Notes under the pieces: model-generated
Seen by the model: only the letters and a program-made list of their open reading frames with translations
Databases searched by the model: none
What the model was told of the DNA's origin: nothing
Translations under genes and position numbers: made by a program
Part shown: piece by piece, positions 19,083 to 27,697 of the stretch
Layout of the letters: the number at the start of each line of letters is the position of its first letter
Position numbering within the stretch: the stretch's first letter is position 1
DNA from: Candidatus Ornithospirochaeta avicola
GTDB lineage: Bacteria > Spirochaetota > Spirochaetia > Sphaerochaetales > Sphaerochaetaceae
DNA: 60,834 bases
Direction of reading: 5' to 3'
Assembly: GCA_019113245.1 (NCBI GenBank)
Contig: DXHU01000002.1
Coordinates: 1 to 60,834 of the forward strand

Positions 19083-19084
19083 TC

Positions 19085-20173
19085 ATGCAGTACTATTCCA
19101 TTACTTCCTCGACATTCGAGGATGCGCTTAAAAAAGCTAAAGAACAGTATGGTGAATCAGTAAGAATCATCTCCCGTCGTGATTTTACGACAGGAGGTGG
19201 CATTTTTACCAAGAAGAAGGATAAATGCGAGATAACCTTCTATCTTTCTGAGAAGAGCGGAAAGAAGGATGACGGAAAGAGCGATGAGGAGAGCCTTAAG
19301 GAGTTTGAAAAGGAAGCTCAGACCCCAGATCCGGAAAAACTAAGCAGGACTGAACGTCTTGATACTGAAATCCACCGCGGTGCTTTTTCCCATTCATTTG
19401 AAAGCGTGAAGCAGATAATGGACAGCAATTATATCACAGAACCTTTGAGGAGCGCTCTTCTTGAAAACCTCTCAGAGCAGGATATAATGCTTTCCTTTGC
19501 AGATAACATAATAAAGAGTGTCAGTATCGACACAGAGCGTATTCTTCATCCAAAACATTTCCTTGCTCTTATCGGTCCTACAGGCAATGGAAAGAGCACA
19601 ACAACTTTCAAGATTGCCTCCATTTACAAGAAACAGGGCAAGAAGGTTGCAATCATTACACTTGACTCTTATAAAGCAGGAGCTTACGAGCAGGCAAAGG
19701 CTTTTTCCGATCTGTTTTCAATTCCTGTCAGGATAGTCAAGGAAGAGGATGAGTTTTTAGCAGCAATTGAAGAGTTTCATTATCATGAGCTGATTTTAAT
19801 CGATACGATGGGCATAAGTCCGAATGACAAGAATCTGAATCTCAAGCTCCGCGGAATGCTCAAAAGGCTTGAAAGGGAGAACATCGAGTTTTCTCTTGTT
19901 GTCTCAGCATCCACCAAGGAAGAGGATATAATAAACCAGTATAAAAGATATTCAAACTACAATATCGAGAGCGTCATTGCCACTAAGGTAGATGAGACAG
20001 AAAGTATCGGAAGCGTTATTTCATTCTGCTTCAAATATAAAATTCCGCTGTCTTTTGTCACAAACGGGCAGAGAATTCCTGAGGATATAGAAAAAGCAAC
20101 AAGCACAGTTATTCTCTCTCATATAAAGGATCTTAATCTCGATATCAAGAGAAGCAGACAGCTTGTTTATTAA
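19085..20173 (+). CDS. flhF: FlhF-like SRP-type GTPase
   Basis: 362 aa. N-terminal FYxITSSTFEDALKKAKEQYGESVRIISRR matches the B domain of FlhF, then a linker rich in K/E, an N-domain helix bundle, and the SRP GTPase core: Walker A GPTGNGKSTTTFKIA, TLDSYKAGAYEQ, DTMGISP (usual DTAGRS), TKVDET. FlhF places flagella at the pole in motile bacteria. No flagellar gene is visible anywhere in the window, so the gene is isolated here; whether the cell is motile cannot be told. It starts 2 nt after hslU and its stop overlaps the convergent pseudo-FtsI stop. Confidence 0.82.
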   Translation: MQYYSITSSTFEDALKKAKEQYGESVRIISRRDFTTGGGIFTKKKDKCEITFYLSEKSGKKDDGKSDEESLKEFEKEAQTPDPEKLSRTERLDTEIHRGAFSHSFESVKQIMDSNYITEPLRSALLENLSEQDIMLSFADNIIKSVSIDTERILHPKHFLALIGPTGNGKSTTTFKIASIYKKQGKKVAIITLDSYKAGAYEQAKAFSDLFSIPVRIVKEEDEFLAAIEEFHYHELILIDTMGISPNDKNLNLKLRGMLKRLERENIEFSLVVSASTKEEDIINQYKRYSNYNIESVIATKVDETESIGSVISFCFKYKIPLSFVTNGQRIPEDIEKATSTVILSHIKDLNLDIKRSRQLVY

Positions 20174-21147
20174 ATCTGACTGAGGATGGCCTGTGTATCT
20201 GATGCAAGAGCGCTTACGATGCTCCTGTCCTGAGAATATGCGATTATAGTGTAGTCCTTGTCATACAGATAGCAGACATCTCCGTTTTCAAGGCTCAGAA
20301 TACGGGATGTGCTATTCTGAATTTCACATCTGTTCTTGCCTTTCTCATAATCAAGCTCAAATGAAGGGCTGACTGCATTTTCTATTATCTGCTCATCATA
20401 GCTTGTGCTTGTTGAAGGAGAAAGGGAGAGACTGAGCATGTCATTGTCAGAAGAGGAGAGAACTGCAAGCATTATGTAGCCTTTATTGCTGATGCTTGAG
20501 TAGCTCTCGACAATCAGGTCAGTCAGGTATGATATATTGAGATCAACTGAAAGTGTAATATCCTCTCCGTGCACTGCCTCGTCAGAAAGAATTAAAGGCG
20601 CAGAGAGCCTTTCATCAAATATTTTCTCAGCACCGTACAGACCATTTCTCTTTTCATTAATCCTGCCGATTACAGCCATCAGATGTGTCTTTGAAGGATA
20701 GTTTCTGTTTATTCTTTTTTCCAGGGAAACAACAGAGGAAAGCCTGTTTTCTTCAATCATTCTCTTTGCTTGATCAATATTGTTTTCAGTAATCGATGTG
20801 CTTATGACTATCTCATCGCTTTCAGCTTTTCTGATCATGTTCTCAACTTCCAGTGCATCCATATTCAGAAAAGGGGAGATGAGAGAAGAAAAGCTGCTTA
20901 TTCCGGTTATTCTTCTTTTATCTATTGTCATTTCATAGCTTGATGTATCCAGAGCTAGAATCTGATTGTTCCTGTCATAGATTGTACCCCTGTAATATGC
21001 TGTTGCTATATCAATGTCCTTGTAATTAGTATTGAGCATTCCTGAAGAGTAGAAGAGGTATATCAGTCTCAGGATAATCAGAACAAACAGAAGAAAAGAG
21101 ATGAGCAATATATAGAATCCGCTTTGCTTTATTTTCTTTTTTTTCAT
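20170..21147 (-). CDS. truncated class B PBP (FtsI/PBP2-like) without transpeptidase domain
   Basis: 325 aa versus 550-700 for FtsI/PBP2. One N-terminal membrane anchor (~12-35) is followed by the PBP dimerisation/pedestal domain: YRGTIYDRNNQILALD (family RGxIxDRNGxxLA), then HLMAVIGRINEKRNGLYGAEKIFDERLS (family H-x-G-x-x-G-x-GxEKxYDxxLxG) and DITLSVDLNISYLTD (family TIDxxLQ). Where the acyl-serine motif SxxK should follow there is only a PSFELDYEKG segment, and SxN and KTG motifs are absent. The stop overlaps flhF, leaving no room for a lost 3' part. TTG 21150 or ATG 21147 as start; no SD. Known class features make this a catalytically dead pedestal protein. Confidence 0.8.
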   Translation of the reverse strand: MKKKKIKQSGFYILLISFLLFVLIILRLIYLFYSSGMLNTNYKDIDIATAYYRGTIYDRNNQILALDTSSYEMTIDKRRITGISSFSSLISPFLNMDALEVENMIRKAESDEIVISTSITENNIDQAKRMIEENRLSSVVSLEKRINRNYPSKTHLMAVIGRINEKRNGLYGAEKIFDERLSAPLILSDEAVHGEDITLSVDLNISYLTDLIVESYSSISNKGYIMLAVLSSSDNDMLSLSLSPSTSTSYDEQIIENAVSPSFELDYEKGKNRCEIQNSTSRILSLENGDVCYLYDKDYTIIAYSQDRSIVSALASDTQAILSQI

Positions 21148-21187
21148 CAAAGACTATATTATAATTAAAAAACGGGATTTTCAACTT

Positions 21188-22096
21188 ATGCCTAGAGATG
21201 ACTATGATGACATGAACTATAGCAGAGCACGGGATGAGAAAAAGGGAAGAAAGACCCTTTTTGTATCCGTCTTTCTTACGCTTCTTGTTCTTATTGCCGT
21301 AATCCTCGTCATATTGTTCGGCCCCTCTGAAAATCTAGAAAGCAAAAAAGAAGAACAATCGGTCATATCTCAGGGTGCTTTAGAGTCATCTGAAGAAAAA
21401 CAGGAATCAGGATTCTTCCGTGAGTATACAGTCAGGGATGGTGACAGTGTTATCTCAATTTCAGATGAGTTTTCTCTTTCTGCAGAGACAATTGCCAGCC
21501 TTAACGCGATTAAGAGCAACAGCGATCTTAATGCTGGCCAGATTATCCTGATTCCAGAGCTTGATGGAGTAAGATACACTTTATCAGCAGATGAGAGTGC
21601 GGAGGAAGTTTATTCACGCTTTTCAAGTTCTGTGAGCCTGGATAGATTTATAGAGATAAACCAGATAGATGATGCTCTAGAAAAGGGGGATGATGTATTT
21701 GTTCCTCTCTCAATTGATTCTTCATTCACATTCTCAAGACCTATTGAGAGCGGCCAGATAAAATATTCATACCGTGAGAGTGTCAACGGAAAGACAATAT
21801 CTTCTCTCGGAATAACAGCAGAGGCAGGAAGTGCTGTTCTTGCAAGTCAGGATGGAGTAGTGACTCAGGCTGCATTTGACAGCTCTTCAGGACGTTATGT
21901 CGAGATTGCTCACAGCTCAGGCTATGTCACAAGATACGAGAACCTTGAGATAATCAATGTCAGAAAAGATGATGTTGTTTCAAAGGGAGATATAATCGGC
22001 ACCATCGGTACAAGTTCCTCAGTTGATGGGTCTCCTGTGCTGTTTTTTTCTATAAAGCAGGGTGCGCTCACGCTCGACCCTGAGCTTTATATATAA
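21188..22096 (+). CDS. LysM plus degenerate LytM/M23 membrane protein
   Basis: 302 aa. Cytoplasmic charged head, membrane segment ~23-44, LysM motif ~79-123 (YTVRDGDSVISISDEFSLSAETI...LIPE), a second LysM-like stretch to ~175, then an M23 fold (~186-300). The zinc ligands of M23 (H..D in HxGID, and HxH in HLHFE) are replaced: S206 and T210 in SSLGIT, V284 and F286 in SPVLFFS. It should not hydrolyse peptidoglycan, but could act like EnvC/NlpD, which activate amidases with a dead LytM domain (established for those proteins). Divergent from the pseudo-FtsI gene, 40 bp apart. Confidence 0.8.
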   Translation: MPRDDYDDMNYSRARDEKKGRKTLFVSVFLTLLVLIAVILVILFGPSENLESKKEEQSVISQGALESSEEKQESGFFREYTVRDGDSVISISDEFSLSAETIASLNAIKSNSDLNAGQIILIPELDGVRYTLSADESAEEVYSRFSSSVSLDRFIEINQIDDALEKGDDVFVPLSIDSSFTFSRPIESGQIKYSYRESVNGKTISSLGITAEAGSAVLASQDGVVTQAAFDSSSGRYVEIAHSSGYVTRYENLEIINVRKDDVVSKGDIIGTIGTSSSVDGSPVLFFSIKQGALTLDPELYI

Positions 22097-22098
22097 TC

Positions 22099-22120
22099 CC
22101 CTCTGATTTTGCTCAGAGGG
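22099..22120. terminator. convergent hairpin between the M23 gene and secA
   Basis: Perfect 8-bp inverted repeat CCCTCTGA/TCAGAGGG with a 6-nt loop in the 30-bp gap between converging genes. T-runs on either side are poor, so it may be a weak bidirectional terminator. Confidence 0.55.
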
Positions 22121-22126
22121 AAGTTT

Positions 22127-24850
22127 TCATGCATTTCTTCCGCAGCAGTTCTTGTATTTCTTTCCGCTTCCGCATGGGCATGGATCATTTCTGCCGATTT
22201 TAGGACTTGTTCTTCTTATTGTCGTATTCTCGCTTTCGGCTCTTCTTGTTGCCTGTGTGTCAGCTGTGCGGAAACTCTTATGCTGGGCATTGAGTGTTCT
22301 TTCCCTTCTTTCTCTTTCACTCAAGATCTTCACAGATACGACAGTCTTTACAACACTGTCTGAAATAAGGGTTATCATCTCATCAAAGGCATCGCTTGCA
22401 GTATTCTTGTATTCAACAAGAGGATTCTTCTGTGCATAGCTCATGAGCCCTGCACTTTCCTTAAGCTCCTCAAGGTTGTCAAGATGGTCAATCCAGCGTT
22501 TATCGATATTTCTCAGATAAACATAGCGGATGAATGCATTGAACTGCTCCTTTCCTGCCTTTGCTTCCTTTTCCTTGATATTCTTTTCAAGATATGGATA
22601 AAGCTCTTCTTCTTTAAGCACATCCTGGATATTGAAGAAAGAGGTGACAGATGAGACGAATTTTTCCCTGTCCTTTCCGCTCTCGTCGCTGTAGTAGGCG
22701 ATAATGTCCTTTATGTTTGACAGTATCCTTTCTGAAAGATTTTCGTCACTGAGAATCTTATCCCTCTCGGCATAGATATAGTTTCTCTGCTCATTGAGCA
22801 CGTTGTCGTATTCAAGAAGATGCTTTCTTATATCAAAGTTTCTTGCTTCAACTTTCTCCTGAGCTTTTTCAATGGCGCTGTCAAGCATCCTGTGCTCGAT
22901 TGCCTCCCCGTCCTTCAGTCCAAGCCGTCCAATCATCTCTCTCAGTCCATCACGGGCAAAGAGACGCATCAGGGGGTCAGAAAGTGAGACATAGAACCGG
23001 CTGCTTCCCGGGTCTCCCTGTCTGCCGGACCTTCCGCGGAGCTGGTTGTCGATTCTTCTTGATTCATGGCGCTCTGAGCCGATTATATACAATCCTCCAA
23101 GCGCTTTTACTTCCTCATAGCGCTTTTTATACTCATCCTCGATATCCTTCATGGCCTGGTTGAACTCTTCTAGGGTGCAATCAGTTCCAATCTTTTTATA
23201 TGCAAGATGCTCCGGAGATCCTCCGAGTTTTATATCAGTTCCTCGTCCGGCCATGTTTGTTGCAATCGTAACAGCTCCCTTTGCCCCGGCTTCTCCGATA
23301 ATATATGCTTCTCTAGCGTGGTTCTTCGCGTTGAGGACCTCATGGCGGATTCCAGCTCTTGTAAGCATTTTTGAAAGAGTTTCAGATTTCTCGATTGAGA
23401 CAGTACCTATTAAAATCGGCTGTCCTGTTTTGTGAATCTCTTTGACATCGTTTACAATCGCATTGAATTTTGCCTGCTCGTCATAGTAAATCTTGTCTTT
23501 ATAATCCTTTCTGATTACAGGTCTGTTTGTAGGAATCACGACAACATCAAGACCATAGATCTCATTGAACTCTGCTGCCTCAGTGTCTGCAGTTCCTGTC
23601 ATTCCAGAAAGCTTTTCGTACATCCTGAAGAAATTCTGGAAAGTTATTGTCGCATATGTCTTGCTCTGTCCAAGGACCTTCACATGCTCCTTTGCCTCTA
23701 TTGCCTGATGAAGGCCGTCTGAGTATCTTCTTCCCGGAAGCACACGTCCTGTGAACTCATCAACAATCTGCACCTCTCCGTCCTTTACAATGTAGTCCAC
23801 ATCTTTCTGGTACATGACATGTGCAGTAAGAGCCTGGGTGACGTAATGGACCATCTCGAAATTCTCACCATCATAAAGAGAGTATACAGTCTCTCCTTTT
23901 TCATCCTGGGAAGGAAGAAGTGCCCCGGCTTTTTTAAGGAGCTCTTCCATATGTGTCATTCCCTGCTTAGTGAATGTAATCTTCTTGCTTTTCTCGTCCT
24001 TGCGGTAATCTCCTCTTTCATCGAAGTTCATCGCAATCGTCCTGTCAAGCTTCTCCATCTGGGTTAGTTCATAATAGTCCCCGGTCTCAGGATTCTTCTC
24101 GCATTCCTTCAAAAAAGGAGTGATGCTGTCTGCTTTCCTGACTTTTTCTGTATCATCATCGCCGGGACCTGATATGATTAAAGGAGTTCTCGCCTCATCG
24201 ATAAGGATGCTGTCTATCTCGTCAACGATGCAGAATGCGTGGTTCTTCTGAACCTTGTCCTCAAGACGTCCTTTCATGTTGTCCCTGAGGTAGTCAAAGC
24301 CAAATTCATTATTTGTTCCGTATGTTATGTCAGATTCATAGTTCTTTTTCTTTTCCTCATTATCCATGCCGCTTTTGATGCATCCGACAGTCAGGCCGAG
24401 ATATGAGTAGACCGGTTCCATCCAGTTCTTGTCTCTTTCTGCAAGATATTCATTGACAGTGACGATATTGACACCTTTGCCGCTTAAAGCATTCAGATAT
24501 GCAGCAGGAGTACAGGCAAGGGTTTTTCCTTCTCCTGTCTTCAGTTCCATTATCTTACCCTGATGGAGAACGACAGCTCCCATCATCTGTACATCATAAT
24601 GTCTCTGATTGAGGGTGCGTCTTGCCGCCTCTCTTGTCATCGCATATGCTTTTGCAAGGATCTGGTCAAGCGATGATGACCCGTCCTGGATTTCTTTTTT
24701 CCATCTAGCTGTCTGGGCCTTCATATCAGATTCGCTTAATCCTTCAGCCCAGCTTTCATAGCTGTTTATTTCCTTGATTATGGGATACAGTTTCTTCATA
24801 TCCCTTTCGTGCTTGCTTCCTCCGAAGAGTGCTGTGATAAAATTCGCCAT
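22127..24850 (-). CDS. secA: preprotein translocase ATPase SecA
   Basis: 907 aa. The motor of Sec export at the inner membrane. Order of motifs: helix at the N-terminus, RHYDVQMMGAVVLHQGKIMELKTGEGKT (Walker A), YGTNNEFGFDYLRDNM, DEIDSILIDEARTPLI, DEFTGRVLPGRRYSDGLHQAIEAKE, TNMAGRGTDIKLG and SGRQGDPGSSRFYVSL. The C-terminus carries the zinc SEC-C motif (NDPCPCGSGKKYKNCCG), which binds SecB or phospholipid. Full length and intact. Confidence 0.98.
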   Translation of the reverse strand: MANFITALFGGSKHERDMKKLYPIIKEINSYESWAEGLSESDMKAQTARWKKEIQDGSSSLDQILAKAYAMTREAARRTLNQRHYDVQMMGAVVLHQGKIMELKTGEGKTLACTPAAYLNALSGKGVNIVTVNEYLAERDKNWMEPVYSYLGLTVGCIKSGMDNEEKKKNYESDITYGTNNEFGFDYLRDNMKGRLEDKVQKNHAFCIVDEIDSILIDEARTPLIISGPGDDDTEKVRKADSITPFLKECEKNPETGDYYELTQMEKLDRTIAMNFDERGDYRKDEKSKKITFTKQGMTHMEELLKKAGALLPSQDEKGETVYSLYDGENFEMVHYVTQALTAHVMYQKDVDYIVKDGEVQIVDEFTGRVLPGRRYSDGLHQAIEAKEHVKVLGQSKTYATITFQNFFRMYEKLSGMTGTADTEAAEFNEIYGLDVVVIPTNRPVIRKDYKDKIYYDEQAKFNAIVNDVKEIHKTGQPILIGTVSIEKSETLSKMLTRAGIRHEVLNAKNHAREAYIIGEAGAKGAVTIATNMAGRGTDIKLGGSPEHLAYKKIGTDCTLEEFNQAMKDIEDEYKKRYEEVKALGGLYIIGSERHESRRIDNQLRGRSGRQGDPGSSRFYVSLSDPLMRLFARDGLREMIGRLGLKDGEAIEHRMLDSAIEKAQEKVEARNFDIRKHLLEYDNVLNEQRNYIYAERDKILSDENLSERILSNIKDIIAYYSDESGKDREKFVSSVTSFFNIQDVLKEEELYPYLEKNIKEKEAKAGKEQFNAFIRYVYLRNIDKRWIDHLDNLEELKESAGLMSYAQKNPLVEYKNTASDAFDEMITLISDSVVKTVVSVKILSERERRERTLNAQHKSFRTADTQATRRAESENTTIRRTSPKIGRNDPCPCGSGKKYKNCCGRNA

Positions 24851-24918
24851 ACCTTGATAATAATAAAAAGAAATGAAAAAAGGTAGGAATATTCGTCAAA
24901 TTTTTTTATCATAGAAGT

Positions 24919-25407
24919 ATGACATTCAATTATCTTGACATTGCACTTCTTATTATACTGCTTCTCTCCCTGATTGGAGGCCTGGTGAGGGGAATACTCA
25001 AGAGTGTTTCCTGGCTTCCAGGAATTGCACTTGGTCTTCTTGCCGCGGTTCTGTTCAATAAGGCTCTAACGGAAATAATTCTGAAATACAGTGTTCTTTC
25101 TCCGATGATAGCTTCTGCAATTTCAGTTGTATCCTTGGTCTGTGTCACATATTTCATTGTGCGTCTCATATTCGTGTTCTTCTCCTCAGCTCTTGAGAGC
25201 ATAGGGCTGGGGGCAATAGACAAGGTGCTTGGAGGAATATTTTCACTTCTTTTGTCAATCATGGTTCTAGGTATGATATACACAGTAATTTGCACTGTCA
25301 GTGCTGCCAGCAGTGTTGCTCAATACATGAACGGCTCGTTCATAATAAAGAACATAATCAATCCTGTTTTCAGGGAAACGGTGGAGATAATTAATTCCGG
25401 TCTATGA
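24919..25407 (+). CDS. cvpA: CvpA family membrane protein
   Basis: 162 aa with four hydrophobic segments and the family pattern NYLDIALLIILLLSLIGGLVRGILKSV at the N-terminus and LGAIDKVLGGIFSLL in the second half. The general role is unclear; CvpA proteins affect envelope homeostasis and colicin V export. A -10-like TATCAT (24907-24912) ends only 6 nt before the ATG and no SD is present, so the operon may start with a leaderless message. Overlaps holB by 4 nt. Confidence 0.85.
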   Translation: MTFNYLDIALLIILLLSLIGGLVRGILKSVSWLPGIALGLLAAVLFNKALTEIILKYSVLSPMIASAISVVSLVCVTYFIVRLIFVFFSSALESIGLGAIDKVLGGIFSLLLSIMVLGMIYTVICTVSAASSVAQYMNGSFIIKNIINPVFRETVEIINSGL

Positions 25408-26531
25408 TAAATACCTCATTAGTCAAAAGCCTTCTTGATAATGCTGAAAGTCTTCCGCAGAGTCTTCTCTTTTCCGGAGAGCGGTATTCTGGAAGGCTCT
25501 CTGCTGCATTTTCCCTTATTTCCAGGCTTGAGAAAAATGAAGAAACTGAGCGCTACTGGAGATCAAGCGATGTGGCATTCATCCCTGAGCGGGATCTTTC
25601 TCTAGAACTTGATGCTTCATACAATCTTCTTCTTGAGAGAACATGCACAAGGACCAAGGATTATTTTGTAAAAAGAGTGATGAGCATTCTTCTGCAATAT
25701 CACAGGGCATTTCTTAAAAGCGGAGATAAAAAGAAAGAGAAGCTTTTTTCAGATGCTGCTGATATAGACCAGATGCTTTACTCATTTATTGAAACAAGCA
25801 GTGATGACAAAAAGACCATCACAGCACTTGCTTCTGATATATACACCCTCACTCGCAGGGATGAATTCATGAAATGCATGAAGAAGAAAAGCATCCTGAG
25901 CGCAGAAGAGGTCAGGGCATTCAAAGAATATGCAGAAAGCGGAGGAGCAAACAAATACATAATCATTGAGAATATCGAGAATGCAAGCGAGCAGAGCAAG
26001 AACGCAATGCTGAAGATTCTTGAAGAGCCTCCCCGCGGAGTGTATTTTATCCTCATAAGCAGTAACAGCTCAAGGATAATGAGCACGATTTTATCGCGTG
26101 TGAGAAAGATAGATTTTCCGCAGATTAGAAAAGAGGATCTCGGGTCTTTCCTCTTATCTGAGTTCTTGGAAAGCGAAAGATATTCAAGTCTTTCTGATTT
26201 CTTTTATTCAAAGAGCGTTGATGAAGAGGAGAGAAGGAAAATTGAGGAGTATTCAGCTTATTTCTATTCTCTTTTTGACAGCAGGATCAGAATTGACAAC
26301 AGAAGGATAAACGAAATTTTCACTCTGCTTGAGAAGGTCATAGGCTTTTCGCTTTTTTACTCTCTTATAGTCAAGAAGCTTGAAAATGATTATTCTCATA
26401 AAAGGATTACTGCTTTGAAAGCAAAGACTGTCCTTAATATCCTGACAGTCTCAGACCAGAATAGCTCTGTATACTCTCAGAGCAGGAAGGCCTCGCTTGA
26501 AGGAGCACTCAGGAAAATAAGATGTCTGTAA
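25404..26531 (+). CDS. holB: DNA polymerase III delta-prime-like subunit
   Basis: 375 aa. The clamp-loader fold is clearest at EQSKNAMLKILEEPPRGVYFILISSNSSRIMSTILSRVRKIDF, the delta-prime/gamma sensor-1 and SRC-like region (here SRV). Walker A is degenerate (GERYSGR), which is usual for delta-prime. A central segment (~90-165) is longer than usual. Cytosolic replication factor. Part of the cvpA-holB-HK-RR-dinG operon, overlapping the kinase gene by 10 nt. Confidence 0.83.
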   Translation: MINTSLVKSLLDNAESLPQSLLFSGERYSGRLSAAFSLISRLEKNEETERYWRSSDVAFIPERDLSLELDASYNLLLERTCTRTKDYFVKRVMSILLQYHRAFLKSGDKKKEKLFSDAADIDQMLYSFIETSSDDKKTITALASDIYTLTRRDEFMKCMKKKSILSAEEVRAFKEYAESGGANKYIIIENIENASEQSKNAMLKILEEPPRGVYFILISSNSSRIMSTILSRVRKIDFPQIRKEDLGSFLLSEFLESERYSSLSDFFYSKSVDEEERRKIEEYSAYFYSLFDSRIRIDNRRINEIFTLLEKVIGFSLFYSLIVKKLENDYSHKRITALKAKTVLNILTVSDQNSSVYSQSRKASLEGALRKIRCL

Positions 26532-27697
26532 AGCTGCTGAAGAAAATAATATCAGACGACAAGGCTGTCTCCTATGACCGTATCAAGGGGATAATTGAAA
26601 ATGCCATAGATGACTATGATATTCTCATTTCGATGCTTGATGCTCAAGATGACGGGCATATCCTGATTCAGAAATCCAATAAATCAATCATTTTTATAAA
26701 TCGTGCTGTAACAAAGCTCATCATGCTTAAGAAAATTGACGGGAAGGTGAAGATTGAAGATGATTCTTTAATGCTCGACAGGGATGTGAAGAAATACCTT
26801 ATTTCCCTCATCGACGGAGATGTCTCTGACTCAAGGGATTTTTCGTTTGGAGAAGGGAGCGTGAGAATCATAAGATTCATGAAGAGGGAATTCTCATTCA
26901 AGGATAAAGTCTATCTGGACATAATAATCCGGGACATGACAAGCCAGCTTAAAGCTGAAGCCAGAATGAGGAATATTGAAAGCCTTGCAAGCATGACAAC
27001 AATGGCGGCAGGGGTAGCACATGAGATTAAGAATCCTCTTGCTGCAATGAAAATCTACACGAGTCTGCTCAGGAAGAGCCTGGCAAAAACTGAGGATGAA
27101 GAACTTAAGAAGAAAGCATCATCATTTATCGATGTGATAGAAGAGGAGACTGAGCGCCTTAATGGCATAGCTGTGGATTTCCTTTTTGCTGTCAAGCCCC
27201 TGGACCTTTCTTTGATGCTTGATGATCTTAATCAGATAATTTCTGATATAATCACATTCATAAAGCCGGAGGCGGATGAGAAGAATATAAATATTGTCTT
27301 TCATCAGGACCGCTTCATTCCATCCCTTATGCTTGACAGGAAGCTGATAAGAAGTGCTGTGCTGAATCTGATCAACAACAGCTTCTATGCAATGGAGGAA
27401 AGCAGTGAAAAGGTCCTTGAGATAAAAACAAGGCTGGACGGGGACTTTGTGCTTCTTTCTGTACGCGATACGGGAAGCGGTATGAGCGAGGAGACTCAGC
27501 AGAGAATCTTTGAGCCTTATTTTACTACAAAGGCAAAGATAGGAACCGGACTTGGCCTTACTGCTGTGCTCAAGATAATGAATTCCCATGAGGGGGATAT
27601 AAGCCTTTCATCAAAAGAAGGATGCGGCACTACATTCACTTTGCGCTTTCCTGTTCCTGCAAGTGAACGAAAGGCCCTTTCCAAAAAGGAGAACTGA
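26522..27697 (+). CDS. NtrB-type sensor histidine kinase
   Basis: 391 aa, soluble (no membrane segment). A PAS-like N-terminal region (~30-145, ILIQKSNKSIIFINRAVTKL...), then the H box GVAHEIKNPLAAMKIYTSLL with H167, the N box VLNLINNSFYAM, G1 VRDTGSGMS and G2 GTGLGLTAVLKIM. It should autophosphorylate on H167 and pass phosphate to the NtrC-type regulator that follows directly (TGATG junction). Resembles NtrB and Borrelia HK2 in being cytosolic and paired with a sigma-54 activator. Confidence 0.92.
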   Translation: MSVKLLKKIISDDKAVSYDRIKGIIENAIDDYDILISMLDAQDDGHILIQKSNKSIIFINRAVTKLIMLKKIDGKVKIEDDSLMLDRDVKKYLISLIDGDVSDSRDFSFGEGSVRIIRFMKREFSFKDKVYLDIIIRDMTSQLKAEARMRNIESLASMTTMAAGVAHEIKNPLAAMKIYTSLLRKSLAKTEDEELKKKASSFIDVIEEETERLNGIAVDFLFAVKPLDLSLMLDDLNQIISDIITFIKPEADEKNINIVFHQDRFIPSLMLDRKLIRSAVLNLINNSFYAMEESSEKVLEIKTRLDGDFVLLSVRDTGSGMSEETQQRIFEPYFTTKAKIGTGLGLTAVLKIMNSHEGDISLSSKEGCGTTFTLRFPVPASERKALSKKEN

